From positions 104,937 through 168,936 of the forward strand of contig NZ_LJPW01000156.1 in assembly GCF_001400735.1 (NCBI RefSeq): a stretch of DNA of 64,000 nucleotides, read 5' to 3'. The stretch comes from Pseudomonas caricapapayae. Its GTDB lineage: Bacteria > Pseudomonadota > Gammaproteobacteria > Pseudomonadales > Pseudomonadaceae. Below are positions 43,128 through 51,871 of this stretch, one piece after another. Each line of letters starts with the position of its first letter. Position 1 is the stretch's first letter. A program made the translations under genes and the position numbers. The notes under the pieces were generated by a model. That model did no database searches, was not told the DNA's origin, and saw only the letters and a list, made by a program, of their open reading frames with translations.

Positions 43128-44504
43128 TTACATTTTCGGCATGCCGCCGCCGGGGAACATCCCCCCCATGCCGCGCATCATTTTTGCCATTCCGCCCTTG
43201 GCGGAGAATTTCTTCATCATCTTCTGCATCTGTTTATGCTGCTTGATCAGACGCCCGATGTCCTGCACCTGAGTCCCCGAACCCATTGCAATACGGCGCT
43301 TGCGCGAGCCGCTGATCAGGTCCGGGTCACGACGTTCGCCAGGTGTCATCGAGTTGATGATGGCTTCCATCTGCTTGAACTGCTTTTCGGCCGCGCCCTG
43401 GGCATTACCCATCTGCGACAGATTGACACCACCAATGCTTGGCAGCTTGTCCATGAGCCCGCCAAGGCCGCCCATGTTTTTCATCTGTTGCAACTGATCG
43501 CGGAAGTCTTCGAGGTCGAAGCCTTTGCCTTTCTTGAGCTTTTTGGCCAGCTTGTCGGCCTTGTCCTTGTCGAGCGTCTGTTCAGCCTGTTCGATCAGGC
43601 TGAGCACATCGCCCATACCGAGGATGCGCGATGCAATGCGATCAGGGTGAAACGGCTCAAGCGCTTCGCTCTTCTCGCCCATGCCGATGAACTTGATCGG
43701 CTTGCCGGTAACCGCACGGACAGACAGGGCGGCACCACCGCGAGCGTCACCGTCGACCTTGGTGAGGATCACCCCGGTCAGCGGCAGTGCATCGCCGAAA
43801 GCCTTGGCAGTGTTGGCCGCATCCTGGCCGGTCATGGCATCGACCACGAACAGCGTCTCGGCCGGCTTGACTGCAGCGTGCAGCGACTGGATCTCGCCCA
43901 TCATCTCGACATCGACGTGCAGACGACCAGCGGTATCGACGATAACGACGTCAATGAACTTGAGCTTCGCTTCCTTGATGGCTGCCAGGGCAATGTCCAC
44001 CGGCTTCTGGCTGATGTCGGAGGCGAAGAACGTCACGCCGATGTCGTTGGCCAGGGTTTCGAGCTGCTTGATGGCAGCAGGACGGTATACGTCGACCGAC
44101 ACCACCATTACGGTTTTTTTCTTGCGCTCTTTAAGGAAGCGCGCCAGCTTGCCCGCTGTGGTGGTTTTGCCCGCACCCTGCAGACCCGCCATCAGGATTA
44201 CGGCAGGCGGCGTGACATTGAGCACCAGATCTTCGTTGGCTGCGCCCATCAGACTTTCGAGTTCGGCCTGGACGATCTTCACGAACGCCTGACCCGGGGT
44301 CAGGCTGCGCGACACCTCGGTGCCGACGGCGCGCTCCTTGACGTTGTTGACGAAGTCTTTGACCACCGGCAAGGCGACGTCGGCTTCAAGCAACGCCATA
44401 CGCACTTCGCGCAAGGTATCTTTGATGTTGTCCTCGTTCAGCTTGGCCTTGCCAGTAACATGGCGCAGCGTCTGCGAGAGGCGGTCAGTCAGGTTTTCAA
44501 ACAT
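43128..44504 (-). CDS. ffh: Signal recognition particle protein Ffh
   Basis: Ffh binds 4.5S RNA and signal sequences and targets nascent membrane proteins. The 458-residue protein has the N domain (MFENLTDRLSQTLRHVTGKA), GTPase G domain with P-loop GLQGAGKTTTAGK and DTAGRLHVD, and a methionine-rich M domain at the C-terminus (GGMAKMMRGMGGMFPGGGMP) that binds hydrophobic signals. It is transcribed divergently from ypjD, as in other pseudomonads, where the pair ffh/ypjD is conserved. Confidence 0.98.
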   Translation of the reverse strand: MFENLTDRLSQTLRHVTGKAKLNEDNIKDTLREVRMALLEADVALPVVKDFVNNVKERAVGTEVSRSLTPGQAFVKIVQAELESLMGAANEDLVLNVTPPAVILMAGLQGAGKTTTAGKLARFLKERKKKTVMVVSVDVYRPAAIKQLETLANDIGVTFFASDISQKPVDIALAAIKEAKLKFIDVVIVDTAGRLHVDVEMMGEIQSLHAAVKPAETLFVVDAMTGQDAANTAKAFGDALPLTGVILTKVDGDARGGAALSVRAVTGKPIKFIGMGEKSEALEPFHPDRIASRILGMGDVLSLIEQAEQTLDKDKADKLAKKLKKGKGFDLEDFRDQLQQMKNMGGLGGLMDKLPSIGGVNLSQMGNAQGAAEKQFKQMEAIINSMTPGERRDPDLISGSRKRRIAMGSGTQVQDIGRLIKQHKQMQKMMKKFSAKGGMAKMMRGMGGMFPGGGMPKM

Positions 44505-44717
44505 GCGCGATCCTTTCAGGCTCTCGTCGAACCCCGGTTGATGCGGCCCGGCCCGTCATGCAGAAATGGCGCTCGGCGAGCCTGCGGCTTGAGCAGGTCG
44601 CGGATTATAGCGAAGACTCCGCCACACGGACACCACGCAGTCTGCTTCTGTGGTCTTTCGTGATTTGCCGGTTCTATGCCAAACTCAGCGTCTTTTCAGG
44701 CCCGTCCATCAGGATCT

Positions 44718-45530
44718 ATGTCCCCTTTGCCACCCAGCCTGCTTCCCAGCCTCGCCGCCGCCATCCTTTACGCCGCTGCGACCGTCTATCAGAGCCTGCG
44801 CCTGAGCCAGGCCGTCAAGCCCGACAAGCGGCTGCTTTGCCTGCTCGGAACGCTGGCGGTGGTCGCACACGCCATCGGTCTGTTCTCCCAACTGACGCAC
44901 TCCGCCGGCCTGGGCCTGGACTTTTTCAATTCGGCCAGCCTTATCGCAGCATCCGTGATCGTCGTGACCCTGATCGCCACGTCACGCATCCCGGTGGAAA
45001 ACTTGCTGGTGCTGTTGTTCCCGCTGGGAATGGTCACCGTCCTGCTCGCCCAGTTTGCCCCGAGCGGCACCGTACAGCCGATCATGGAAGAACCCGGCAT
45101 CCTGAGTCATATTCTGCTCTCGCTGCTGGCTTATGGCATGTTCACCATTGCAGTATTCCAGGCGCTACTGTTGTTGTTGCAGGACTACCGGCTCAAGCAC
45201 AAGCACCCCTCCGGTCTGATCAAGAACTTTCCACCGCTGCAAACCATGGAAAGCCTGCTGTTCGGCTTCCTCTGGGCCGGCTGGACACTGCTCTCGCTGT
45301 CGCTGCTTTCCGGCTGGCTGTTCGTGGAGAACCTGTTTGCACAGCATCTTGTGCACAAAACCCTGCTGGCGTGCCTCGCCTGGATCGTGTTCAGCGTCCT
45401 GCTTTGGGGGCGCAACCGCCTCGGGTGGCGTGGGCACAAGGCAATTCGCTGGACTCTGGGCGGTTTCTGCCTGCTGATGCTCGCCTACTTCGGCAGCAAG
45501 CTGGTACGCGAATTCATCCTGCACATCTGA
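44718..45530 (+). CDS. ypjD: YpjD-type CcsA-like inner-membrane protein
   Basis: A 270-residue integral membrane protein of the CcsA/CcmC-like (cytochrome c assembly) superfamily, close to E. coli YpjD. About eight hydrophobic helices are visible, for example LLPSLAAAILYAAATVYQSL, SLLFGFLWAGWTLLSLSLLS and ALIAWIVF-like segments, with His residues in LTHSAG and LAQHLVHK and a tryptophan-rich loop GFLWAGW that could bind heme. Its role in YpjD-type proteins is not proven to be cytochrome maturation. Start at the ATG at 44718 with AGGA just before. The CorB-like gene follows 12 bases downstream. Confidence 0.9.
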   Translation: MSPLPPSLLPSLAAAILYAAATVYQSLRLSQAVKPDKRLLCLLGTLAVVAHAIGLFSQLTHSAGLGLDFFNSASLIAASVIVVTLIATSRIPVENLLVLLFPLGMVTVLLAQFAPSGTVQPIMEEPGILSHILLSLLAYGMFTIAVFQALLLLLQDYRLKHKHPSGLIKNFPPLQTMESLLFGFLWAGWTLLSLSLLSGWLFVENLFAQHLVHKTLLACLAWIVFSVLLWGRNRLGWRGHKAIRWTLGGFCLLMLAYFGSKLVREFILHI

Positions 45531-45542
45531 CGGGCCCTGATC

Positions 45543-46790
45543 ATGGATAATCTGCCCCTAGGCCCGCTGCTCGGCGTCCTCGCCCTACTGATGCTGTGGG
45601 CTGGCCTGCTGACATCGGTCGAAGCCGCGCATCATCAGCTCAAGGCAATGCGTGCCTCGGGTCGTCCGGAAAAGGCGATGCCCCTTCCAGAACTGGCGTT
45701 CAACCTGAACAGCCTCATCCTGGGCAATACCCTCATCAGGGTACTGATCACTGTCATCGCGACACTGATTGCTGCCAATTACTGGTTCTACAACGGCCCG
45801 ACCGTGGCATGGCTTGGCACCGTGAGCGTCATGCTGGTCTTTGCCGAATACGTGCCTCGACGCCTGGCGAACCGCCACCCTGTCTCGACGCTGATGCTGG
45901 GCAATGGCGTACTGCGCATCCCGATGAAGATCCTCTGGCCGCTGGCCTATGTTTTCAACGTTCTGGCCAAGACACTGCTGCGCCCCTTCCTGTCACCTGC
46001 TGTGCAACAACAGGATCAGCATTTCGAAGACGACACGCAGAGCTCAGCCCGACACGACACCGTTCACGAGCATTATCCGCGTGCCAGTGTGCTGTCGGGC
46101 ATTCGCGCCCTGGACAGCATCACGGTCAACGACATCCTGATCCCGCGCAACGAGGTGGATGGCGTCAACCTGGATGAACCTATGGATCTGATCATCGAGC
46201 GCCTGATCATTTCACGCCACACACGCCTGCCGGTCTATCACAACGACATCAATCAGGTACAAGGCGTCATCAACACGCGCGACATCAGCCACCTGCTGCC
46301 CAAGGGAACCCTGACCAAGGAGCAACTACTGGCAGTTTGCTACGAACCGTATTTCGTTCCGGAAAGCACTCCGCTGCAACTGCAATTGCTGAATTTCCAC
46401 AAACAACAGCGGCGTCTCGGCGTAGTGGTCGATGAATACGGGGAAGTATTGGGCATTGTCACCCTTGAGGACATCCTCGAAGAGATCGTCGGCGAATTCG
46501 AGAGCGAGCAGCGGCTCGATAACCCTCACGTCAAGCAGCAGGAAGACGGACGCCTCGAAGTGGAAGGAGCCGCGTCCATTCGCGAGCTGAACAAGAGCCT
46601 TGGCTGGCATTTGCCGTCAGATGGTCCGAAAACCGTCAACGGCCTGGTTACCGAGGCACTTGAAACCATTCCAGAGGCACCGGTCTGCCTGAGAATCGGG
46701 CCTTATCGCCTGGAAATCCTCGAGACCGAGGACAATCGCGTCAAGCGCGTGGCCATGTGGCAGAACACCCTCGTTCGCACCTTCAAATAG
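45543..46790 (+). CDS. HlyC/CorC-family protein with DUF21 and CBS domains (CorB-like)
   Basis: The 415-residue protein has a DUF21 membrane domain with about three to four helices in the first 145 residues (LLGVLALLMLWAGLLTSVEA, VLITVIATLIAANYWFYNG), paired CBS domains (about residues 195-310, including TRLPVYHNDINQVQGVINTR and GVVDEYGEVLGIVTLEDILE) and a C-terminal CorC/HlyC domain. Such proteins (CorB/CorC/MgtA-efflux type) take part in magnesium and cobalt export or homeostasis. It is in an operon with ypjD, as in E. coli. Confidence 0.92.
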   Translation: MDNLPLGPLLGVLALLMLWAGLLTSVEAAHHQLKAMRASGRPEKAMPLPELAFNLNSLILGNTLIRVLITVIATLIAANYWFYNGPTVAWLGTVSVMLVFAEYVPRRLANRHPVSTLMLGNGVLRIPMKILWPLAYVFNVLAKTLLRPFLSPAVQQQDQHFEDDTQSSARHDTVHEHYPRASVLSGIRALDSITVNDILIPRNEVDGVNLDEPMDLIIERLIISRHTRLPVYHNDINQVQGVINTRDISHLLPKGTLTKEQLLAVCYEPYFVPESTPLQLQLLNFHKQQRRLGVVVDEYGEVLGIVTLEDILEEIVGEFESEQRLDNPHVKQQEDGRLEVEGAASIRELNKSLGWHLPSDGPKTVNGLVTEALETIPEAPVCLRIGPYRLEILETEDNRVKRVAMWQNTLVRTFK

Positions 46791-46935
46791 TTTCCTGCTC
46801 CCTGCCATTGCCTCCCGGCCCTTTCGGGTTACTCTGCTCGACGCCGCACCTAAAGCCGTACCTACAATCACAATAATGAATGCTTGCCGGAGCACGGTCC
46901 TTGCCGCCCGGCGAGTCGACAGTCAGGGAATCCGC

Positions 46936-48246
46936 ATGACCAGCACCCCGCTCTCTCGCGAAGATAATGCCGCGCACGTAAAACCGGTAAATTCGGCGAC
47001 CCGCGTTGCCACCGCCAGCTTTATCGGCACGGCCATCGAGTTCTACGACTTTTATGTTTACGCCACTGCCGCCGCGCTGGTGATAGGCCCGGTGTTTTTC
47101 CCGCAGACCTCGGGCACGGCACAGATGCTGTCGTCGTTTCTGACCTTCGGTATCGCTTTTCTCGCACGCCCCCTCGGGTCGGCGCTGTTCGGTCATTTCG
47201 GCGACCGGATCGGACGTAAATCGACCTTGGTAGCATCGCTGCTGCTGATGGGGATCTGCACCACGCTGATCGGCGTATTACCCGGCTATGCCTCTATCGG
47301 TGCATGGGCGCCGATTCTGCTCTGCGTGCTGCGCTTCGGTCAGGGACTTGGCCTGGGCGGGGAATGGGGTGGCGCTGCACTGCTGGCGACCGAGAATGCT
47401 CCGAAGGACAAGCGGGCCTGGTTCGGCATGTTTCCACAGTTGGGCCCTTCGATCGGTTTTCTGGCCGCCAACGGTTTGTTTCTGGCATTGGCCATGACCC
47501 TGACGGACGAACAGTTTCGCTCATGGGGCTGGCGAATTCCGTTTTTGCTCAGCGCCGCGCTGGTCATGGTAGGGCTGTATGTGCGCCTGAAACTGGAAGA
47601 GACCCCGGTCTTCGCAAACGCCATGGCCCGTCACGAACGCGTCAGCCTGCCAATCGTGGAAACCTTCAGCCAGCACTGGAAGCCCATGCTGCTCGGTGCG
47701 GCGTCGATGGTCGTCTGCTACGCGCTGTTTTATATCTCGACGGTGTTTTCACTGAGTTATGGCGTGGCCACACTGGGCTACACCCGTGAAACGTTCCTGG
47801 GACTTTTGTGCTTTGCCGTGCTGTTCATGGCGGCTGCAACGCCTCTGGCCGCGATGGCAAGCGACCGCTTCGGGCGCAAGCCGGTACTGATTGCGGGAGG
47901 GGTGCTGGCGATACTGTCAGGTTTCACCATGGAACCGCTGCTGACCCACGGCAGCACCTGGGCTGTGGCCTTGTTTCTGTGTATAGAGCTGTTTCTGATG
48001 GGCATCACCTTTGCCCCGATGGGCGCATTGCTACCAGAGCTGTTTCCGACGCAGGTTCGCTACACAGGTGCATCGGCAGCCTACAATCTGGGCGGAATCG
48101 TGGGCGCATCGGTAGCGCCCTTCTTCGCCCAGAAACTGGTGGCGATGGGCGGTCTGAGCTGGGTGGGCGGGTATGTGTCTGCAGCGGCGCTGATCAGCGT
48201 ACTGGCGGTGTTGAGCCTGAAGGAAACGAAGGATACAGCGCTTTAA
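46936..48246 (+). CDS. MFS transporter, metabolite:H+ symporter (MHS) family
   Basis: A 436-residue 12-helix transporter of the ProP/ShiA-like MHS branch. The family's marks are the N-terminal VATASFIGTAIEFYDFYVYA, the loop 2-3 signature GHFGDRIGRKSTLVASLLLM, the loop 4-5 GLGLGGEWGGAALLATENAP and the second-half copy ASDRFGRKPVLIAGG. Likely substrates are organic acids or osmolytes such as shikimate, proline or alpha-ketoglutarate, but the sequence does not decide. Start at the ATG at 46936 after AGGGAA; a frame open from 46876 has no ribosome binding site. It is 145 bases after the CorB-like gene. Confidence 0.92.
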   Translation: MTSTPLSREDNAAHVKPVNSATRVATASFIGTAIEFYDFYVYATAAALVIGPVFFPQTSGTAQMLSSFLTFGIAFLARPLGSALFGHFGDRIGRKSTLVASLLLMGICTTLIGVLPGYASIGAWAPILLCVLRFGQGLGLGGEWGGAALLATENAPKDKRAWFGMFPQLGPSIGFLAANGLFLALAMTLTDEQFRSWGWRIPFLLSAALVMVGLYVRLKLEETPVFANAMARHERVSLPIVETFSQHWKPMLLGAASMVVCYALFYISTVFSLSYGVATLGYTRETFLGLLCFAVLFMAAATPLAAMASDRFGRKPVLIAGGVLAILSGFTMEPLLTHGSTWAVALFLCIELFLMGITFAPMGALLPELFPTQVRYTGASAAYNLGGIVGASVAPFFAQKLVAMGGLSWVGGYVSAAALISVLAVLSLKETKDTAL

Positions 48247-48281
48247 GCTGCAAGAAAGAGCAACACCCTCCTTCTTGCAGC
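48247..48281. terminator. Hairpin between the MHS transporter gene and purT
   Basis: GCTGCAAGAA pairs with TTCTTGCAGC (10 bp, 15-base loop), immediately after the transporter stop and 15 bases from the purT stop. There is no T run. It shares the GCTGCAAG motif with the hom-thrC repeats. Confidence 0.5.
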
Positions 48282-48295
48282 CTGCAGCGACGGCC

Positions 48296-49477
48296 TTACA
48301 ACTTTACGTCTACCGCTTGCGAGGCTCGGGTCGCTTTGGCCCGAGCGGCTTCGATAGACTCGTCGCGCGCCAGGGCAACGCCCATGCGGCGCTGGCCATT
48401 GACTTGCGGCTTGCCGAACAGACGCAACGCCGTGTCGGGCTCAGCCAGCGCAGCGCCGAGGTTGGCAAAGGCGGTCTGAGTCGAGTGGCCCTCAACCAGA
48501 ATCACCGCCGAAGCCGATGGGCCGAACTGGCGAATCAGCGGGATCGGCAGGCCGAGAATCGCGCGAGCGTGCAGGGCAAACTGGGACAGGTCCTGAGAAA
48601 TCAGCGTTACCAGGCCGGTGTCATGCGGGCGCGGCGAGACTTCGCTGAACCACACCTGATCGCCCTTGATGAACAGCTCGACGCCGAACATTCCGCGACC
48701 ACCCAACGCCTCGGTCACCGCCCTGGCAACACGCTCGGACTCTGCCAGCGCTACCGGACTCATGGCCTGTGGCTGCCAGGATTCCTGATAGTCGCCCTTC
48801 TCCTGGCGATGACCAACCGGCGCACAGAAGGTAGTACCGCCAACGTGGCGAACGGTCAGCAGGGTGATTTCGTAATCAAAGTCGATGAAGCCTTCGACAA
48901 TGACGCGCCCTTTGCCAGCACGACCACCTTCCTGCGCATAGTCCCAGGCCTTTTGCACATCATCGGCGCTCTTGAGCAGGCTCTGCCCTTTGCCGGACGA
49001 GCTCATGACCGGCTTGACCACACATGGGAAACCGAGGTCTTCGACGGCCTTGCTGTAAGCTTCGAAGGTGTCGGCAAAGTGGTAAGGCGATGTCGGCAGC
49101 TTCAGCTCTTCAGCGGCCAGACGACGAATGCCTTCCCGATTCATGGTCAGTTGCGCGGCGCGTGCCGTCGGGATCACGGTGAAGCCTTCAGCCTCGAGTT
49201 CAACCAGCGTAGCGGTGGCAATGGCTTCGATTTCCGGAACGATGAAATCCGGTTTCTCGGCTTCGATGACCGCACGCAATGCTGCACCGTCGAGCATGTT
49301 GATGACATGGCTGCGATGAGCAACCTGCATCGCCGGGGCATTTTCATAACGGTCAACAGCGATCACTTCAACGCCAAGGCGCTGCAGCTCGATCACGACT
49401 TCCTTGCCCAGTTCGCCGCTGCCGCAGAACAGTACGCGAGTCGCGGTGGGCGACAGTGGAGTTCCGATTTGAGTCAT
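48296..49477 (-). CDS. purT: Formate-dependent phosphoribosylglycinamide formyltransferase
   Basis: PurT adds formate to GAR with ATP, the folate-independent third step of purine synthesis. The 393-residue ATP-grasp protein starts MTQIGTPLSPTATRVLFCGS; GELGKEVVIELQRLGVEVIA is the N-terminal nucleotide fold; MSSSGKGQSLLKSADDVQKA is the ATP-grasp loop; and IVEGFIDFDYEITLLTVRHV is the Mg/ATP-binding strand. Start at the ATG at 49477 with AGGA six bases upstream. The purL gene, which acts next in the pathway, lies about 4 kb away. Confidence 0.97.
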   Translation of the reverse strand: MTQIGTPLSPTATRVLFCGSGELGKEVVIELQRLGVEVIAVDRYENAPAMQVAHRSHVINMLDGAALRAVIEAEKPDFIVPEIEAIATATLVELEAEGFTVIPTARAAQLTMNREGIRRLAAEELKLPTSPYHFADTFEAYSKAVEDLGFPCVVKPVMSSSGKGQSLLKSADDVQKAWDYAQEGGRAGKGRVIVEGFIDFDYEITLLTVRHVGGTTFCAPVGHRQEKGDYQESWQPQAMSPVALAESERVARAVTEALGGRGMFGVELFIKGDQVWFSEVSPRPHDTGLVTLISQDLSQFALHARAILGLPIPLIRQFGPSASAVILVEGHSTQTAFANLGAALAEPDTALRLFGKPQVNGQRRMGVALARDESIEAARAKATRASQAVDVKL

Positions 49478-49580
49478 CTCAGGTCCTCGTGAAGCAGATA
49501 TCGAGGGCTGCCCGCCATACGCAAGCAACCGCTGTGGAGAAAGGCGCGCAATTTACCACGAAGCCCCGGTAAATGGGCGC

Positions 49581-50048
49581 TCAGCCCGGACAAGCATTGT
49601 TACGTGCCCGCCACGCCATGATCATCCAGACAACCGTCACGCCAGCGAACTTCGACACCAGCGCAGTGAGCACGACCGGCACGGTCATGGCGTCGATCAT
49701 GCCGAAGAAGATAAAGGTATCGAGCGGGATGCTGAGCGCCGAGCTGATCCACAATCGATCACGCAACGGGCGCCTGGTGACGCTGAACACCAGCCAGTCG
49801 ATGCATTCGGATACCGCAAACGCCGTGGCGCTGGCCAGGGCAATGGTCGGATCGCTGGTAACGTACGAAAGCACCAGCGCCACCAGCATGGCGATGATCG
49901 CGCCATGGCCGAAGCGAATCTGCACCATATCCCGCAATACGAACACCAGCCCACCCCAGGCAGACCAGATCATGTCCAGGTGAGGCGCACTGGAAAAAGC
50001 GAAGTTGATCAGCACGACACTGCTGATGTAGGCGATCAGGAACAACAT
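49581..50048 (-). CDS. VUT-family (YhhQ-like) membrane transporter
   Basis: A 155-residue protein with about four or five hydrophobic segments (LFLIAYISSVVLINFAFSSA, AIIAMLVALVLSYVTS, VVLTALVSKFAGVTVVWMIM). The pattern RLWISSALSIPLDTFIFF matches the VUT_1 signature of queuosine-precursor transporters such as YhhQ, though the protein is shorter than the ~220-residue E. coli protein, so the substrate (preQ0/preQ1 or other) is uncertain. Start set at the ATG at 50048; the frame is open to 50192 through the repeat region and is rejected there. It lies about 100 bases ahead of purT. Confidence 0.75.
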   Translation of the reverse strand: MLFLIAYISSVVLINFAFSSAPHLDMIWSAWGGLVFVLRDMVQIRFGHGAIIAMLVALVLSYVTSDPTIALASATAFAVSECIDWLVFSVTRRPLRDRLWISSALSIPLDTFIFFGMIDAMTVPVVLTALVSKFAGVTVVWMIMAWRARNNACPG

Positions 50049-50160
50049 GGAGGATTCGGGCCTGTGCGAGCGGTTGGCAATGATAGCAAACGCGGACAGG
50101 AGACGCGCCCAGGCGTGGGCGAAAGCGCTATTTCTGACGAAGATAATGCATCGACTGCAC

Positions 50161-50300
50161 CGGCCTCTTCGCGAACAAGTTCGCTCCCACAAAGCCCACG
50201 GATAACCTGTGGGAGCGAACTTGTTCGCGAAGGCTATATTCCAAACGCAGCAAATTCTTCTACTGCACCGGCCTCTTTAAAAGCAAGTTCGCTCCTTTAG
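50161..50300. repeat. Pseudomonas REP-type inverted repeat cluster
   Basis: Two arms, about 50163-50191 and 50208-50234, are near-perfect inverted copies of the REP core TGTGGGAGCGAACTTGTTCG, separated by a short spacer. A third, degenerate partial copy in the first arm's orientation lies at about 50270-50299. Such paired REPs form long hairpins in transcripts from either strand; they sit between the DUF1289 and VUT genes. Confidence 0.85.
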
Positions 50301-50312
50301 GCCATGGGAACA

Positions 50313-50531
50313 TCAGCGCGCCTCGCCCACTGTCCACATCAGGCCGCTGGCTCTGGCGCGCTCGTCGCAAAGACCGAGTACCACCCGGCGCTCGTCGTTG
50401 CTCATCCGGCTCCACTGGGTGATCTCACTCACGGTTCGCTGGCAACCGGTGCATATATCCTGCTCATCCAGCGCGCAAATGCTTACGCAGGGAGAGCGGA
50501 CCGGTTTTTCAATCGGGGCATCGATACTCAT
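50313..50531 (-). CDS. DUF1289 family protein
   Basis: A 72-residue protein with the family's four-cysteine pattern: CVSIC, then CTGCQR, followed by WSRMSNDERRVVL. This suggests a small metal-binding (iron-sulfur or zinc) protein; function unknown. Its ATG shares one base with the stop of the gamma-carbonic-anhydrase gene (TGATG), so the two are coupled. The pairing of DUF1289 with gamma-carbonic anhydrase genes is seen in other pseudomonads. Confidence 0.9.
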   Translation of the reverse strand: MSIDAPIEKPVRSPCVSICALDEQDICTGCQRTVSEITQWSRMSNDERRVVLGLCDERARASGLMWTVGEAR

Positions 50532-51055
50532 CAGTCTTCCTGCACAGCCAGGTCACGGGCGTAACGTCGGGCGTTGTGTACGTAATGGGCGGCGCTGGCT
50601 TCCAACATCTTCTTTTGCACGTCGGTGAGTTCGCGTATCACTTTGCCCGGCGACCCCATGACCAGCGATCCGTCGGGGATTACTTTGCCCTCACCGATCA
50701 GCGAATTAGCGCCGATGATGCAGTATTTTCCGATTTTCGCCCCGTTGAGAATAACGGCATTGATACCGATCAGGCTGTAGTCATCAACGCTGCAGCCATG
50801 CAACATGGCGTTGTGCCCAATGGTCACGCCTTTGCCGATACTCAATGGCGAGCCCATGTCGGTGTGCATTACTGTGCCATCCTGCACGTTGCTGTTTTCA
50901 CCGACGTGGATGAGCTCGTTGTCACCACGCAACACCGCGTTGAACCACACGCTCGCGCCGGCCTCCAGCCTGACATTGCCGATCAACACCGCGTTGGGAG
51001 CGACCCAGCTGTGCAAGTCGGTCTGGACACGGGATTCCCCCAGGCGATATTTCAT
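50531..51055 (-). CDS. Gamma carbonic anhydrase family protein (YrdA-like)
   Basis: A 174-residue left-handed beta-helix protein of the hexapeptide-repeat family. Repeats such as AVLIGNVRLEAGASVWFNAV and IGINAVILNGAKIGKYCIIG are clear. The three putative metal-binding histidines are in TVMHTDMGS and TIGHNAMLHGC, as in gamma-class carbonic anhydrases. E. coli YrdA-type proteins have only weak or unproven anhydrase activity, so the function stays provisional. It is upstream of DUF1289, and the CoA pyrophosphatase gene lies 70 bases further upstream. Confidence 0.92.
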   Translation of the reverse strand: MKYRLGESRVQTDLHSWVAPNAVLIGNVRLEAGASVWFNAVLRGDNELIHVGENSNVQDGTVMHTDMGSPLSIGKGVTIGHNAMLHGCSVDDYSLIGINAVILNGAKIGKYCIIGANSLIGEGKVIPDGSLVMGSPGKVIRELTDVQKKMLEASAAHYVHNARRYARDLAVQED

Positions 51056-51125
51056 GCAGACTCCTCAGGCGGGCCGTACTCATGGGTACGAGCTTTTTAT
51101 CGGTGACGCTTCAGATACAGGCTGC

Positions 51126-51722
51126 TCAGGTGGTCGAGCGTTCGGGCGGATGATGCAGGCTGATTTTGGTGTCGTACAGCACATTCACCAGTTCGACGAT
51201 CATGATCGCGGTCAGCCCCCAGATCTTGTACTCGCCGTAGCGGTAGCTGGGTACGTACCAACTGCGGCCTTCATAATCGATACGGTGAGTATGCTCACGG
51301 GTGTCCTGGCGGAAGAACTCCAGCGGCACACTGAACACCGCAGCGATCTCGCCGTCATTGGGACGGTATTCGACAAAATCGGGTATCACCCCCACGTAGG
51401 GCGTGACTTTGATGCCATGTTTGGAAATCAGTGGACTGAGCGGGCCAATCACTTCGACCAGTCCGGGTGGCAGGCCGATTTCTTCCTCGGCTTCACGCAG
51501 GGCGGTAAAAATCAGATCAGGATCGCCCGGATCGCGGCGACCACCCGGAAAAGCCACTTCGCCGCCATGCGTCGACAGGCCACTGGCGCGCAGGGTCAGG
51601 ATCAGCTCGGGTTGCTCACTGCGGGTGACAGGCACCAGAACGGCCGCCTCGGGGAATCCACGATCCATGTCGAGGGTTTCTGGCGTATGACTGACTACAC
51701 GGCGAAGTAGCTCATCCAGCAT
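51126..51722 (-). CDS. CoA pyrophosphatase-type Nudix hydrolase
   Basis: A 198-residue Nudix protein of the NudL/coenzyme A diphosphatase kind. The Nudix box is intact: GGRRDPGDPDLIFTALREAE followed by EEIGL, with the G..E..RE..EE.G residues in place. The UPF0035/CoA-pyrophosphatase extension LRASGLSTHGGEVAFPGGR precedes it. It would hydrolyse CoA and related dinucleotides to 3'-phosphoadenylate and phosphopantetheine. It is divergent from the second Nudix gene, with 149 bases between them. Confidence 0.88.
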   Translation of the reverse strand: MLDELLRRVVSHTPETLDMDRGFPEAAVLVPVTRSEQPELILTLRASGLSTHGGEVAFPGGRRDPGDPDLIFTALREAEEEIGLPPGLVEVIGPLSPLISKHGIKVTPYVGVIPDFVEYRPNDGEIAAVFSVPLEFFRQDTREHTHRIDYEGRSWYVPSYRYGEYKIWGLTAIMIVELVNVLYDTKISLHHPPERSTT

Positions 51723-51871
51723 GGGAAATCTCGATCTGTTGCCTGTCTGGCATCATGCACCAAAGCGACGTTGCGCCCAACCCCTTGCACTACAACTCCT
51801 GCACACGGAGGGTTGCCGAGCCGCAGCACGACAGGCCAAGATAGCGGCTGCGTTCACTATCGACTGACCCC

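Noticed and set aside
43101..44663. 520-residue plus-strand frame opposite ffh
   Set aside because: It is the antisense shadow of ffh and has no ribosome binding site or recognisable domain.
50161..50300. CRISPR array
   Set aside because: The repeats are inverted and only two or three, with no equal spacers and no cas genes.
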